Notes: a model not told the origin generated them from the letters alone. Positions 26,576 to 40,028 are shown, counted from the stretch's first letter. The stretch is 64,000 nucleotides of DNA from Chrysomallon squamiferum (GCA_012295275.1 CM022678.1:4571661-4635660); one strand, 5' to 3'. A program made the numbers and translations.

Positions 26576-28609
26576 TGTCTGTAATTCTGTGTATATATAA
26601 ACTAAGCAAAGAAAAAGTCATATCGATTAGAGTGAGGTCCCTTAGGTGAGATGTACTCACTAATTCTTCGATCATTTTAAAGTTTTAAAGTGGTTCTTTT
26701 TTCTTTGCTTATTTATTTACTCTATAATGTCCAATTTGCTTGTTGTTGTTATAATTAAAAAATCAGTAAAGAAAATAATTTTTTGTGTCATTTGATAGAA
26801 TCATTTTTATAATATCAGTATTTATTATTTCATTTTGTATTTATTAATATTCTGAAATTTATTTGTTTTTAAATTTTCTGGCAATTTTTAATTAATTGAA
26901 TTTTGTTTCTTTTACAATTTTATAATCATTCAGTAACAGAGGTTTTTCTCTCTGTGTGTGTGTGTGTGTGTGTGTCTGTCTGTCTGTATATATATAAACA
27001 AAGCAATGAAAAAATCATATCGATTAGAGTTAGGTCCCTTACGTCAGATGTATTCACTAAGCGAAGTAAAATTTATGTCGATTAGAATTATCTCCCTTTA
27101 GTGATATGTGTTCACAAAAATATATTAGAGTTAGGTCCAATAGGTGAGATGTACTCACTAAGCCTTCGATTGTTTTAAACTTTCAAACTCGTTCTTTATT
27201 TGTTTACTTACTTAATATTTACACTATCCTGTCTACTTTGCTTATTGTTGTTATATAGTTAAAAAATCAGTAAATAAAATAATTTTTTGTGTCATTTGAT
27301 GGAATCGTTTCTATAATATCAGTATTTATTATTTCATTTTGTATGTATTAATAATCTGAAATTTATTTGTTTTTAAATTTCCTCGCAATTTTTAATTAAC
27401 TGAATTTTGATTCTTTTACAATTGTATATGCATTCAGTACCAGAGGTTTTTCTCTGTGTAATTGTGTGTATGTGTGTGTGTGTGTGTGTGTCTGTCTGTA
27501 TATATATAAACTAAGCAAAACAAATCATATCGATTAGAGTGATGTCCCTTAGGTGAGATGTACTCACTAATTCTTCGATCGTTTTAAACTTTCAAAGTCG
27601 TTCTTTATTTGTTTACTTATTTATTTCTTATATATCCTGTCTACTTTGCTCATTTTTGTTATAATTAAAAAATCAGTAAATAAAATAATTTTGTGTGTCA
27701 TTTGACGGAATCGTTTTTATAATATCAGTATTAATTATTTCATTTTGTATGTATTAATATTCTGAAATATGTTTGTTTTTAAATTTTCTGGCAATTTTTA
27801 ATTAATTGAATGTTGATTCTTTTACAATTGTATGTGCATTCAATACCAAAGGTTTTTCTCTGTGTAAGTGTGTGTGTGTGTGTGTGTGTGTGTATCTGTC
27901 TGTAATTCTGTATATATATAAACTAAGCAAAGAAAAAATCATATCGATTAGAGTGAGGTCCCTTAGGTGAGATGTACTCACTAATTCTTCGATCATTTTA
28001 AAGTTTTAAAGTGGTTCTTTTTTCTTTGCTTATTTATTTACTCTATAGTGTCCACTTTGCTTGTTGTTGTTATAATTAAAAAACCAGTAAAGAAAATAAT
28101 TTTTTGTGTCATTTGATAGAATCGTTTTTATAATATCAGTATTTATTATTTCATTTTGTATTTATTAATATTCTGAAATTTATTTGTTTTTAAATTTTCT
28201 GGCAATTTTTAATTAATTGAATTTTGTTTCTTTTACAATTTTATAATCATTCAGTAACAGAGGTTTTTCTCTCTGTGTGTGTGTGTGGGTGTGTCTGTCT
28301 GTCTGTATATATATAAACAAACCAATGAAAAAATCATATCGATTAGAGTTAGGTCCCTTACGTCAGATGTATTCACTAAGCGAAGTAAAAATTATATCGA
28401 TTAAAATTATCTCCCTTTAGTGATATGTGTTCACAAACATATATTAGAGTGAGGTCCAATAGGTGAGATGTACTCACTAAGCCTCCGATCGTTTTAAACT
28501 TTCAAAGTCGTTCTTTATTTGTTTACTTACTTATTATTTATACTATCCTGTCTACTTTGCTTATTGTTGTTATAATTAAAAAATCAGTAAATAAAATAAT
28601 TTTTTGTGT
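25966..28609. repeat. Satellite unit 3: a-d*-b-c-d-b''
   Basis: Monomer starts 25966, 26372, 26789, 27293, 27699, 28110; length 2644 bp. The extra d* monomer carries ATGTTTGATTTTAAA instead of ATGTTTGTTTTTAAA. The b'' monomer has GAATCGTTTTT and TATTTATTATTTC. Confidence 0.85.
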
Positions 28610-28782
28610 CATTTGATGGAATCGTTTTTATAATATCAGTATTTATTATTTCATTTTCTATGTATTAATAATCTGAAATTTATTTGTTTTTAAATTTCCT
28701 CGCAATTTTTAATTAACTGAATTTTGATTCTTTTACAATTGTCTATGCATTCAGTACCAGAGGTTTTTCTCTGTGTAATTGT

Positions 28783-28816
<34 letters not shown>

Positions 28817-29188
28817 CTGTCTGTATATATATAAACTAAGCAAAGAAAAAATCATATCGATTAGAGTGAGGTCCCTTAGGTGAGATGCATGTATTCACTA
28901 ATTCTTCGATCGTTTTAAACTTTCAAAGTCGTTCTTTATTTGTTTACTTATTTATTTCTTATATATCCTGTCTACTTTGCTCATTTTTGTTATAATTAAA
29001 AAATCAGTAAATAAAATAATTTTGTGTGTCATTTGACGGAATCGTTTTTATAATATCAGTATTAATTATTTCATTTTGTATGTATTAATATTCTGAAATA
29101 TGTTTGATTTTAAATTTTCTGGCAATTTTTAATTAATTGAATGTTGATTCTTTTACAATTGTATGTGCATTCAATACCAAAGGTTTTT

Positions 29189-29224
<36 letters not shown>

Positions 29225-30508
29225 CTGTCTGTAATTCTGTATATATATAAACTAAGCAAAGAAAAAATCATATCGATTAGAGTGAGGTCCCTTAGGTGAG
29301 ATGTACTCACTAATTCTTCGATCATTTTAAAGTTTTAAAGTGGTTCTTTTTTCTTTGCTTATTTATTTACTCTATAATGTCCAATTTGCTTGTTGTTGTT
29401 ATAATTAAAAAATCAGTAAAGAAAATAATTTTTTGTGTCATTTGATAGAATCATTTTTATAATATCAGTATTTATTATTTCATTTTGTATTTATTAATAT
29501 TCTGAAATTTATTTGTTTTTAAATTTTCTGGCAATTTTTAATTAATTGAATTTTGTTTCTTTTACAATTTTATAATCATTCAGTAACAGAGGTTTTTCTC
29601 TCTGTGTGTGTGTGTGGGTGTGTCTGTCTGTCTGTATATATATAAACAAAGCAATGAAAAAAATCATATCGATTAGAGTTAGGTCCCTTACGTCAGATGT
29701 ATTCACTAAGCGAAGTAAAATTTATGTCGATTAGAATTATCTCCCTTTAGTGATATGTGTTCACAAAAATATATTAGAGTTAGGTCCAATAGGTGAGATG
29801 TACTCACTAAGCCTTCGATTGTTTTAAACTTTCAAACTCTTTCTTTATTTGTTTACTTACTTAATATTTACACTATCCTGTCTACTTTGCTTATTGTTGT
29901 TATATAGTTAAAAAATCAGTAAATAAAATAATTTTTTGTGTCATTTGATGGAATCGTTTCTATAATATCAGTATTTATTATTTCATTTTGTATGTATTAA
30001 TAATCTGAAATTTATTTGTTTTTAAATTTCCTCGCAATTTTTAATTAACTGAATTTTGATTCTTTTACAATTGTATATGCATTCAGTACCAGAGGTTTTT
30101 CTCTGTGTAATCGTGTGTATGTGTGTGTGTGTGTGTGTGTGTCTGTCTGTATATATATAAACTAAGCAAAACAAATCATATCGATTAGAGTGATGTCCCT
30201 TAGGTGAGATGTACTCACTAATTCTTCGATCGTTTTAAACTTTCAAAGTCGTTCTTTATTTGTTTACTTATTTATTTCTTATATATCCTGTCTACTTTGC
30301 TCATTTTTGTTATAATTAAAAAATCAGTAAATAAAATAATTTTGTGTGTCATTTGACGGAATCGTTTTTATAATATCAGTATTAATTATTTCATTTTGTA
30401 TGTATTAATATTCTGAAATATGTTTGTTTTTAAATTTTCTGGCAATTTTTAATTAATTGAATGTTGATTCTTTTACAATTGTATGTGCATTCAATACCAA
30501 AGGTTTTT

Positions 30509-30547
<39 letters not shown>

Positions 30548-31261
30548 TGTCTGTCTGTATATATATATAAACAAAGCAAAGAAAAAATCATATCGATTAG
30601 AGTGAGGTCCCTTAGGTGAGATGTACTCACTAATTCTTCGATCATTTTAAAGTTTTAAAGTGGTTCTTTTTTCTTTGCTTATTTATTTACTCTATAGTGT
30701 CCACTTTGCTTGTTGTTGTTATAATTAAAAAACCAGTAAAGAAAATAATTTTTTGTGTCATTTGATAGAATCCTTTTTATAATATCAGTATTTAATATTT
30801 CATTTTGTATTTATTAATATTCTGAAATTTATTTGTTTTTAAATTTTCTGGCAATTTTTAATTAATTGAATTTTGTTTCTTTTACAATTTTATAATCATT
30901 CAGTAACAGAGGTTTTCTCTCTCTGTGTGTGTGTGTGTGGGTGTGTCTGTCTGTCTGTATATATATAAACAAAGCAATGAAAAAAATCATATCGATTAGA
31001 GTTAGGTCCCTTACGTCAGATGTATTCACTAAGCGAAGTAAAAATTATGTCGATTAGAATTATCTCCCTTTAGTGATATGTGTTCACAAACATATATTAG
31101 AGTGAGGTCCAATAGGTGAGATGTACTCACTAAGCCTCCGATCGTTTTAAACTTTCAAAGTCGTTCTTTATTTGTTTACTTACTTATTTCTTATATATCC
31201 TGTCTACTTTGCTTATTGTTGTTATAATTAAAAAATCAGTAAATAAAATAATTTTTTGTGT
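28610..31261. repeat. Satellite unit 4: a-d*-b-c-d-b'
   Basis: Monomer starts 28610, 29030, 29439, 29942, 30350, 30759; length 2652 bp. It carries the same d* variant as unit 3. Confidence 0.85.
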
Positions 31262-32743
31262 CATTTGATGGAATCGTTTTTATAATATCAGTATTTATTA
31301 TTTCATTTTCTATGTATTAATAATCTGAAATTTATTTGTTTTTAAATTTTCTCGCAATTTTTAATTAACTGAATTTTGATTCTTTTACAATTGTATATGC
31401 ATTCAGTACCAGAGGTTTTTCTCTGTGTAATTGTGTGTATGTGTGTGTGTGAGTCTGTCTGTCTGTATATATATAAACTAAGCAAAGAAAAAATCATATC
31501 GATTAGAGTGAGGTCCCTTAGGTGAGATGTACTCACTAATTCTTCGATCGTTTTAAACTTTCAAAGTCGTTCTTTATTTGTTTACTTACTTATTTCTTAT
31601 ATATCCTGTCTACTTTGCTTATTTTTGTTATAATTAAAAAATCAGTAAAGAAAATAATTTTTTGTGTCATTTGATAGAATCATTTTTATAATATCAGTAT
31701 TTATTATTTCATTTTGTATTTATTAATATTCTGAAATTTATTTGTTTTTAAATTTTCTGGCAATTTTTAATTAATTGAATTTTGTTTCTTTTACAATTTT
31801 ATAATCATTCAGTAACAGAGGTTTTTCTCTCTGTGTGTGTGTGTGGGTGTGTGTGTCTGTCTGTCTGTATATATATAAACAAAGGAAAGAAAAAATCATA
31901 TCGATTAGAGTTAGGTCCCTTACGTCAGATGTATTCACTAAGCGAAGTAAAATTTATGTCGATTAGAATTATCTCCCTTTAGTGATATGTGTTCACAAAA
32001 ATATATTAGAGTTAGGTCCAATAGGTGAGATGTACTCACTAAGCCTTCGATTGTTTTAAACTTTCAAACTCGTTCTTTATTTGTTTACTTACTTAATATT
32101 TACACTATCCTGTCTACTTTGCTTATTGTTGTTATATAGTTAAAAAATCAGTAAATAAAATATTTTTTTTTTGTGTCATTTGATGGAATCGTTTCTATAA
32201 TATCAGTATTTATTATTTCATTTTGTATGTATTAATAATCTGAAATTTATTTGTTTTTAAATTTCCTCGCAATTTTTAATTAACTGAATTTTGATTCTTT
32301 TACAATTGTATATGCATTCAGTACCAGAGGTTTTTCTCTGTGTAATTGTGTGTATGTGTGTGTGTGTGTGTGTGTGTCTGTCTGTATATATATAAACTAA
32401 GCAAAACAAATCATATCGATTAGAGTGATGTCCCTTAGGTGAGATGTACTCACTAATTCTTCGATCGTTTTAAACTTTCAAAGTCGTTCTTTATTTGTTT
32501 ACTTATTTATTTCTTATATATCCTGTCTACTTTGCTCATTTTTGTTATAATTAAAAAATCAGTAAATAAAATAATTTTGTGTGTCATTTGACGGAATCGT
32601 TTTTATAATATCAGTATTAATTATTTCATTTTGTATGTATTAATATTCTGAAATATGTTTGTTTTTAAATTTTCTGGCAATTTTTAATTAATTGAATGTT
32701 GATTCTTTTACAATTGTATGTGCATTCAATACCAAAGGTTTTT

Positions 32744-32777
<34 letters not shown>

Positions 32778-33490
32778 CTGTCTGTAATTCTGTATATATA
32801 TAAACTAAGCAAAGAAAAAATCATATCGATTAGAGTGAGGTCCCTTAGGTGAGATGTACTCACTAATTCTTCGATCATTTTAAAGTTTTAAAGTGGTTCT
32901 TTTTTCTTTGCTTATTTATTTACTCTATAGTGTCCACTTTGCTTGTTGTTGTTATAATTAAAAAACCAGTAAAGAAAATAATTTTTTGTGTCATTTGATA
33001 GAATCCTTTTTATAATATCAGTATTTAATATTTCATTTTGTATTTATTAATATTCTGAAATTTATTTGTTTTTAAATTTTCTGGCAATTTTTAATTAATT
33101 GAATTTTGTTTCTTTTACAATTTTATAATCATTCAGTAACAGAGGTTTTTCTCTCTCTGTGTGTGTGTGGGTGTGTCTGTCTGTCTGTATATATATAAAC
33201 AAAGCAATGAAAAAATCATATCGATTAGAGTTAGGTCCCTTACGTGAGATGTATTCACTAAGCGAAGTAAAAATTATATCGATTAGAATTATCTCCCTTT
33301 AGTGATATGTGTTCACAAACATATATTAGAGTGAGGTCCAATAGGTGAGATGTACTCACTAAGCCTCCGATCGTTTTAAACTTTCAAAGTCGTTCTTTAT
33401 TTGTTTACTTACTTATTTCTTATATATCCTGTCTACTTTGCTTATTGTTGTTATAATTAAAAAATCAGTAAATAAAATAATTTTTTGTGT
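31262..33490. repeat. Satellite unit 5: a-b-c-d-b'
   Basis: Monomer starts 31262, 31668, 32177, 32585, 32992; length 2229 bp, the same as unit 1. Confidence 0.85.
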
Positions 33491-33663
33491 CATTTGATGG
33501 AATCGTTTTTATAATATCAGTATTTATTATTTCATTTTCTATGTATTAATAATCTGAAATTTATTTGTTTTTAAATTTTCTCGCAATTTTTAATTAACTG
33601 AATTTTGATTCTTTTACAATTGTATATGCATTCAGTACCAGAGGTTTTTCTCTGTGTAATTGT

Positions 33664-33700
<37 letters not shown>

Positions 33701-35738
33701 TGTCTGTATATATATAAATAAACAAAGCAAAAAAAATCATATCGATTAGAGTGAGGTCCCTTAGGTGAGATGTACTCACTAATTCTTCGATCGTTTTAAA
33801 CTTTCAAAGTCGTTCTTTATTTGTTTACTATTTTTATTTCTTATATATCCTGTCTACTTTGCTTATTTTTGTTATAATTAAAAAATCAGTAAAGAAAATA
33901 ATTTTTTGTGTCATTTGATAGAATCATTTTTATAATATCAGTATTTATTATTTCATTTTGTATTTATTAATATTCTGAAATTTATTTGTTTTTAAATTTT
34001 CTGGCAATTTTTAATTAATTGAATTTTGTTTCTTTTACAATTTTATAATCATTCAGTAACAGAGGTTTTTCTCTCTGTGTGTGTGTGTGGTGTGTGTGTC
34101 TGTCTGTCTGTATATATATAAACAAAGCAATGAAAAAAATCATATCGATTAGAGTTAGGTCCCTTACGTCAGATGTATTCACTAAGCGAAGTAAAATTTA
34201 TGTCGATTAGAATTATCTCCCTTTAGTGATATGTGTTCACAAAAAATATATTAGAGTTAGGTCCAATAGGTGAGATGTACTCACTAAGCCTTCGATTGTT
34301 TTAAACTTTCAAACTCTTTCTTTATTTGTTTACTTACTTAATATTTACACTATCCTGTCTACTTTGCTTATTGTTGTTATATAGTTAAAAAATCAGTAAA
34401 TAAAATAATTTTTTGTGTCATTTGATGGAATCGTTTCTATAATATCAGTATTTATTATTTCATTTTGTATGTATTAATAATCTGAAATTTATTTGTTTTT
34501 AAATTTCCTCGCAATTTTTAATTAACTGAATTTTGATTCTTTTACAATTGTATATGCATTCAGTACCAGAGGTTTTTCTCTGTGTAATTGTGTGTATGTG
34601 TGTGTGTGTGTGTGTGTGTCTGTCTGTATATATATAAACTAAGCAAAACAAATCATATCGATTAGAGTGATGTCCCTTAGGTGAGATGTACTCACTAATT
34701 CTTCGATCGTTTTAAACTTTCAAAGTCGTTCTTTATTTGTTTACTTATTTATTTCTTATATATCCTGTCTACTTTGCTCATTTTTGTTATAATTAAAAAA
34801 TCAGTAAATAAAATAATTTTGTGTGTCATTTGACGGAATCGTTTTTATAATATCAGTATTAATTATTTCATTTTGTATGTATTAATATTCTGAAATATGT
34901 TTGTTTTTAAATTTTCTGGCAATTTTTAATTAATTGAATGTTGATTCTTTTACAATTGTATGTGCATTCAATACCAAAGGTTTTTCTCTGTGTAAGTGTG
35001 TGTGTGTGTGTGTGTGTGTATCTGTCTGTAATTCTGTATATATATAAACTAAGCAAAGAAAAAATCATATCGATTAGAGTGAGGTCCCTTAGGTGAGATG
35101 TACTCACTAATTCTTCGATCATTTTAAAGTTTTAAAGTGGTTCTTTTTTCTTTGCTTATTTATTTACTCTATAGTGTCCACTTTGCTTGTTGTTGTTATA
35201 ATTAAAAAACCAGTAAAGAAAATAATTTTTTGTGTCATTTGATAGAATCGTTTTTATAATATCAGTATTTATTATTTCATTTTGTATTTATTAATATTCT
35301 GAAATGTATTTGTTTTTAAATTTTCTGGCAATATTTAATTAATTGAATTTTGTTTCTTTTACAATTTTATAATCATTCAGTAACAGAGGTTTTTCTCTCT
35401 GTGTGTGTGTGTGTGTGTGTGTGTCTGTCTGTCTGTATATATAAAAACAAACCAAAGAAAAAATCATATCGATTAGAGTTAGGTCCCTTACGTCAGATGT
35501 ATTCACTAAGCGAAGTACAAATTATATCGATTAAAATTATCTCCCTTTAGTGATATGTGTTCACAAACATATATTAGAGTGAGGTCCAATAGGTGAGATG
35601 TACTCACTAAGCCTCCGATCGTCTTAAACTTTCAAAGTCGTTCTTTATTTGTTTACTTACTTATTTCTTATATATTCTGTCTACTTTGCTTATTGTTGTT
35701 ATAATTAAAAAATCAGTAAATAAAATAATTTTTTGTGT
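33491..35738. repeat. Satellite unit 6: a-b-c-d-b''
   Basis: Monomer starts 33491, 33912, 34419, 34827, 35236; length 2248 bp. It ends in a b'' monomer like unit 3. Confidence 0.85.
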
Positions 35739-36303
35739 CATTTGATGGAATCGTTTTTATAATATCAGTATTTATTATTTCATTTTCTATGTATTAATAA
35801 TCTGAAATTTCTTTGTTTTTAAATTTTCTCGCAATTTTTAATTAACTGAATTTTGATTCTTTTACAATTGTCTATGCATTCAGTACCAGAGGTTTTTCTC
35901 TGTGTAATTGTGTGTATGTGTGTGTGTGTGTCTGTCTGTCTGTATATATATAAACTAAGCAAAGAAAAAATCATATCGATTACAGTGAGGTCCCTTAGGT
36001 GAGATGTACTCACTAATTCTTCGATCGTTTTAAACTTTCAAAGTCGTTCTTTATTTGTTTACTTACTTATTTCTTATATATCCTGTCTTCTTTGCTTATT
36101 TTTGTTATAATTAAAAAATCAGTAAATAAAATAATTTTGTGTGTCATTTGACGGAATCGTTTTTATAATATCAGTATTAATTATTTCATTTTGTATGTAT
36201 TAATATTCTGAAATATGTTTGATTTTAAATTTTCTGGCAATTTTTAATTAATTGAATGTTGATTCTTTTACAATTGTATATGCATTCAATACCAAAGGTT
36301 TTT

Positions 36304-36360
<57 letters not shown>

Positions 36361-37232
36361 TGTCTGTAATTATGTGTATATATAAACTAAGCAAAGAAAA
36401 AGTCATATCGATTAGAGTGAGGTCCCTTAGGTGAGATGTACTCACTAATTCTTCGATCATTTTAAAGTTTTAAAGTGGTTCTTTTTTGTTTGCTTATTTA
36501 TTTAATCTATCCTGTCTACTTTACTTATTGCTGTTATAATTAAAAAATCAGTAAATAAAATAATTATTTGTGTGATTTGATAGAATCGTTTTGATAATAT
36601 TAGTATTTATTATTTCATTTTGTATTTATTAATATTCTGAAATTTATTTGTTTTTAAATTTTCTGGCAATTTTTAATTAATTGAATTTTGTTTCTTTTAC
36701 AATTTTATAATCATTCAGTAACATAGGTTTTTCTGTGTGTGTGCGTGTGTGGGTGTGTCTGTCTGTCTGTATATATATAAACAAAGCAATGAAAAAATCA
36801 TATCGATTAGAGTTAGGTCCCTTACGTCAGATGTATTTACTAAGCGAAGTCAAAATTATGTCGATTAGAATTATCTCCCTTTAGTGATATGTGTTCACAA
36901 AAATATATTAGAGTGTGGTCCCTTAGGTGAGATGTACTCACTAATTCTTCGATCGTTTTAAACTTTCAAAGTCGTTCTTTATTTGTTTACTTACTTATTT
37001 CTTATATATCCTGTCTAGTTTGCTTATTGTTGTTATAATTAAGAAGTCAGTAAATAAAATAATTGTTTGTGTCATTTGATGGAATCGTTTTTGTAATATC
37101 AGTATTTATTATTTCATGTTGTATTTATTAATATTCTGAAATTTATTTGTTTTTAAATTTTCTGGCAATTTTTAATTAATTGAATTTTGAATCTTTTACA
37201 ATTGTATATGCATTCAGTACCAGAGGTTTTTC

Positions 37233-37274
<42 letters not shown>

Positions 37275-37424
37275 TTTGTGTGTGTGTCTCTGTCTGTCTT
37301 TCCGTATATATATAAACTAATCAAAGAAAAAATCATATCGATTAGAGTGAGGTCCCTTAGGTGAGATGTACTCACTAATTCTTCGATCATTTTAAAGTTT
37401 TAAAGTGGTTCTTTTTTGTTTGCT
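35739..37424. repeat. Satellite unit 7, partial and divergent: a-d*-b~-a~
   Basis: Monomer starts 35739, 36145, 36574 and 37073. The first two are typical (d* with TTTGATTTTAAA). The last two carry private changes (GATTTGATAG, TTTGTAATATCAG) as expected at an array edge. The array ends near 37424. Confidence 0.8.
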
Positions 37425-38030
37425 TCACTCCTTCAGTTGTAAAATACGACAACAACAACATAATACTAATAATGATATAAATAATAATATTGATGATGAT
37501 GTTGATGATGATAAAATACTCAACTTCTTTTTTCTGTGAAAGAAACGTTTTTATTTGCGATAGATAAACACAGACTAAGTTCACGTGATATGGTAAGAGG
37601 AGTGATTGGTTTATGCGACCAATCACCCATACTGAGACATTGAGGACACGAATGTATTGATATTTTGCCCCTGAGTATGATCCTGCCTCACTCTTGCACC
37701 AAGATATAAAGAATGTCTTATATTTATTTCTTAAACCGATTAATCTAATCTTTATTTTAATTATTATAATATGACCGTAGTACAATCAACATAACAGACC
37801 TAAACAACACCTGGCTGTATTGTATTTACTCCGAGGAACATTACTACTGTTAGAACTGCTTCTGCTACCTTTTTTAGTAACTCTAATGTTAATATTAAAA
37901 CAGGTAGCGCGAGTTTACTGTGAGTCTACTACTATTTTCATTTAATATCGCCACTAATTATTACTGGTAAATATCATGCCTGGCATTTCAACAGCTAAAT
38001 GGAAAAGAGTTATTTAACTAACTAAAACTT
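37425..38030. other. Unique spacer after the satellite
   Basis: An open minus-strand frame (37387-37785) partly overlaps the satellite end and I do not recognise it. A perfect 9-bp inverted repeat GTGATTGGT/ACCAATCAC with a 7-nt loop lies at 37602-37626. Confidence 0.5.
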
Positions 38031-38032
38031 AC

Positions 38033-38087
38033 CAACAGAAGTAACTGGAAATAGCACCATAAACAGAACGTAAAACCAGTGCGCCAT
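38033..38087 (-). pseudogene. Orphan signal-peptide exon
   Basis: Minus-strand ATG at 38087 opens MAHWFYVLFMVLFPVTSV and is followed after one further base (phase 1) by a strong donor, GTAAGT. This is the usual form of a first exon of a secreted or membrane immune-type protein: basic/polar start, hydrophobic core, phase-1 end. Downstream on the same strand are only about 600 bp of spacer and then the satellite, with no recognisable second exon. I infer a first exon cut off from its gene by the satellite. A distant or unrecognised second exon cannot be excluded. Confidence 0.45.
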
Positions 38088-38089
38088 AA

Positions 38090-38378
38090 CAGTAACGGAA
38101 TATACTGTAAATGTTTTAATGAAATTAAACAGAAAAGTATTCGTACGTAAAGATCTAATATAACTAATATACAGAGTTAATAATATTCCAAACACTTTAA
38201 ATATTGAAATTTGGAACAAACAGACGCTACGGCATAACGAATATACAGTTGTTAATATTTGAAACATTTTAAATGTTCAAGTACAGATTATATCACACGC
38301 TGCTTCAGTCAAAATCAATTGTATTGCCTGCAGTCACGTGCTACTCTTTTGTTACAGAATATAACTTAAAGTGTTTTA

Positions 38379-38427
<49 letters not shown>

Positions 38428-38797
38428 AGACACACACAATCACAGACACACACATGCACTCATTCCTGTCAAGCTGGAATATACTCAGTCTCTCAAGTTT
38501 ATTTTTTACAATAAATCTATGAGTAATGTTTATATAATTCAAGGAACAATTATTATAAAGCAACAAACAAATAAACAAAAGAAGAAAAAAGCAAACAAAA
38601 CAAATAAACAACCCAATAATTACAATAGCATTGGTGATGATGATGACGGTAACAACAAAGAAAAAATGCAAATTAAAAATGCAACAACAGTAAAAAAATC
38701 CCACACAAACAGAGATAGGTTGACAGTTAAACACAGTATTGATGTTTCGATAAATTCAGTGTGTTAAATAACACAGGTTTATTTGTATATATATATA

Positions 38798-38851
<54 letters not shown>

Positions 38852-39490
38852 CTACATACATATATTATGTATATATTTTAGAATTTCATTGACTATTCTC
38901 TGTAAGTCTGATTCGTCTCTGCACATAGACAGGTTTCGGGAGCGCACTTTCACAGGAGGACAAAGTCCAATCACGACCTCACAAACCCGTCAGATTCCCT
39001 GACACATAAACACAAACACAGATATACACAAACATACATACAGATATACATACACACATAGAAACACAAACATGGACACACAAATACAGATAGTTCTTCA
39101 GATAGATATACGGCGACTGGATGCAATAATAACGTTTCGGTCAATTCACTATGTCAATAACACAGGCTGTATCTTTATTTTTTTTCGTTTTATATATATA
39201 TATTCAGTTCAGGATATATGTAAATTAGAAAATGTTCTAACAGAGTATTAATAAATGTGAATATGTATAGCATATATGCTTATCTGTATGCATTATGTAC
39301 ATGGATGTATTCTTGTTTGCCTTTATTTATGTGTGCATGCATGTGTGTATTTCTAAATAAATGGTTTTGTATACTTGAATATGTATGTATATGTTTGTGT
39401 GTGTTTGTTTGTAGGTACGAAGTTATGTATGAACTTATGTAGGTAGATAGAAACAAGTAATAATTTTATACTGTGTGTGGGTTTTTTGGA
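38090..39490. repeat. Microsatellite-rich spacer
   Basis: (TG)n at about 38383-38423, (TA)n at about 38788-38834, and CA- and TG-rich stretches through 39000-39480. The block with TAACACAGG near 38768 recurs imperfectly near 39157. Open frames here are translations of repeats. Confidence 0.7.
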
Positions 39491-39514
39491 AGCAGAACAG
39501 AGGCGATGACCTAG

Positions 39515-39584
39515 ATGTTGGACACGCTTGGGAAAAACCTGTTACGGTCTGATGCGGCTGAGAGTGACTTGGCCAGAAGCTGAG
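39515..39584 (+). pseudogene. Start of a C-type lectin domain (fragment)
   Basis: Plus strand, after a possible acceptor (CCTAG), the frame reads CWTRLGKTCYGLMRLRVTW then PEAE up to a donor GTAAAT at 39585. The pattern W-T-x-x-G-x-x-C-Y followed by T-W-P-E-A-E is the start of a long-form C-type lectin domain. The remaining roughly 100 residues are not found in the next 550 bp, where a long (TTA)n array sits, so this looks like a relic. A stop lies just upstream in frame. It lies 5' of an Ig-like exon on the same strand. Confidence 0.45.
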
Positions 39585-40027
39585 GTAAATTTAAAAATCA
39601 CCTGTCTTTGTATGTCTGTTTGTCTCGTGTATGTTTGTGTCTGTGAGTTTGTGTATTTTTATGTATTCCTCTGTGTATGTGAGTGTGCATTTCTATGTAT
39701 ATGTTGTTATGTGTCTTTATGTATATGTTCTAGTGTATGTATTATATATGTACATGCGTCTATGTTTATGCGTAAACGTGTGTTATGCTTGTGAGAGATA
39801 GAGCAATAACGTGTGAGTATTATTAATAAATAATTTGTGGTTACTGTTTAAGACAGATATATAGACAGCCAAAGCGAGAGACAGTCTATAGACAGATTGG
39901 TATGTATATGTATTAAGTAGATAAGCAGAAAGAACGATACAGAGACATAAAGAGAAAAACGTTGTCTTTGTAATGCTTTGGAAATCTTGTGTTATGGTTT
40001 ATCATAATTATTATTGTTGTTGTTGTT

Positions 40028-40028
40028 G

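Larger units (their letters stand above)
21482..37424. repeat. 15.9-kb higher-order satellite array
   Basis: About 36 head-to-tail monomers, each starting at CATTTGATGG, CATTTGATAG or CATTTGACGG. Lengths are about 406-429 bp (types a, c, d) or 499-514 bp (type b). Every monomer carries TTACAATT..AT..CATTCA, then a variable (TG)n/(TCTG)n microsatellite, TATATATAAAC, TCATATCGATTAGAGT, GTGAGATGTACTCAC and a TTTGTTTACTT segment. Diagnostic variants define a = TTTTCTATGTATTAATAATC, b = CATTTGATAGAATCA plus a 95-bp insert, c = GAATCGTTTCTATAATATC, d = CATTTGACGG with TATTAATTATTT. They recur in fixed order as seven higher-order units. The repeated minus-strand ORF (STSHLRDLTLIDMIFSLLSL) is a translation of the satellite, not a gene. 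Both ends are sharp. Confidence 0.97.

Noticed and set aside
21562-36460. Recurring minus-strand ORF of 60-71 aa (STSHLRDLTLIDMIFSLLSL) in many satellite monomers
   Set aside because: It arises from conserved satellite sequence and a (TG)n tract, changes start and end with microsatellite length, and has no exon context. I treat it as a by-product of the repeat.
37387-37785. 132-aa minus-strand ORF at the satellite border
   Set aside because: It joins satellite edge, AT-rich repeat and unique DNA, and shows no domain or clear splice context.
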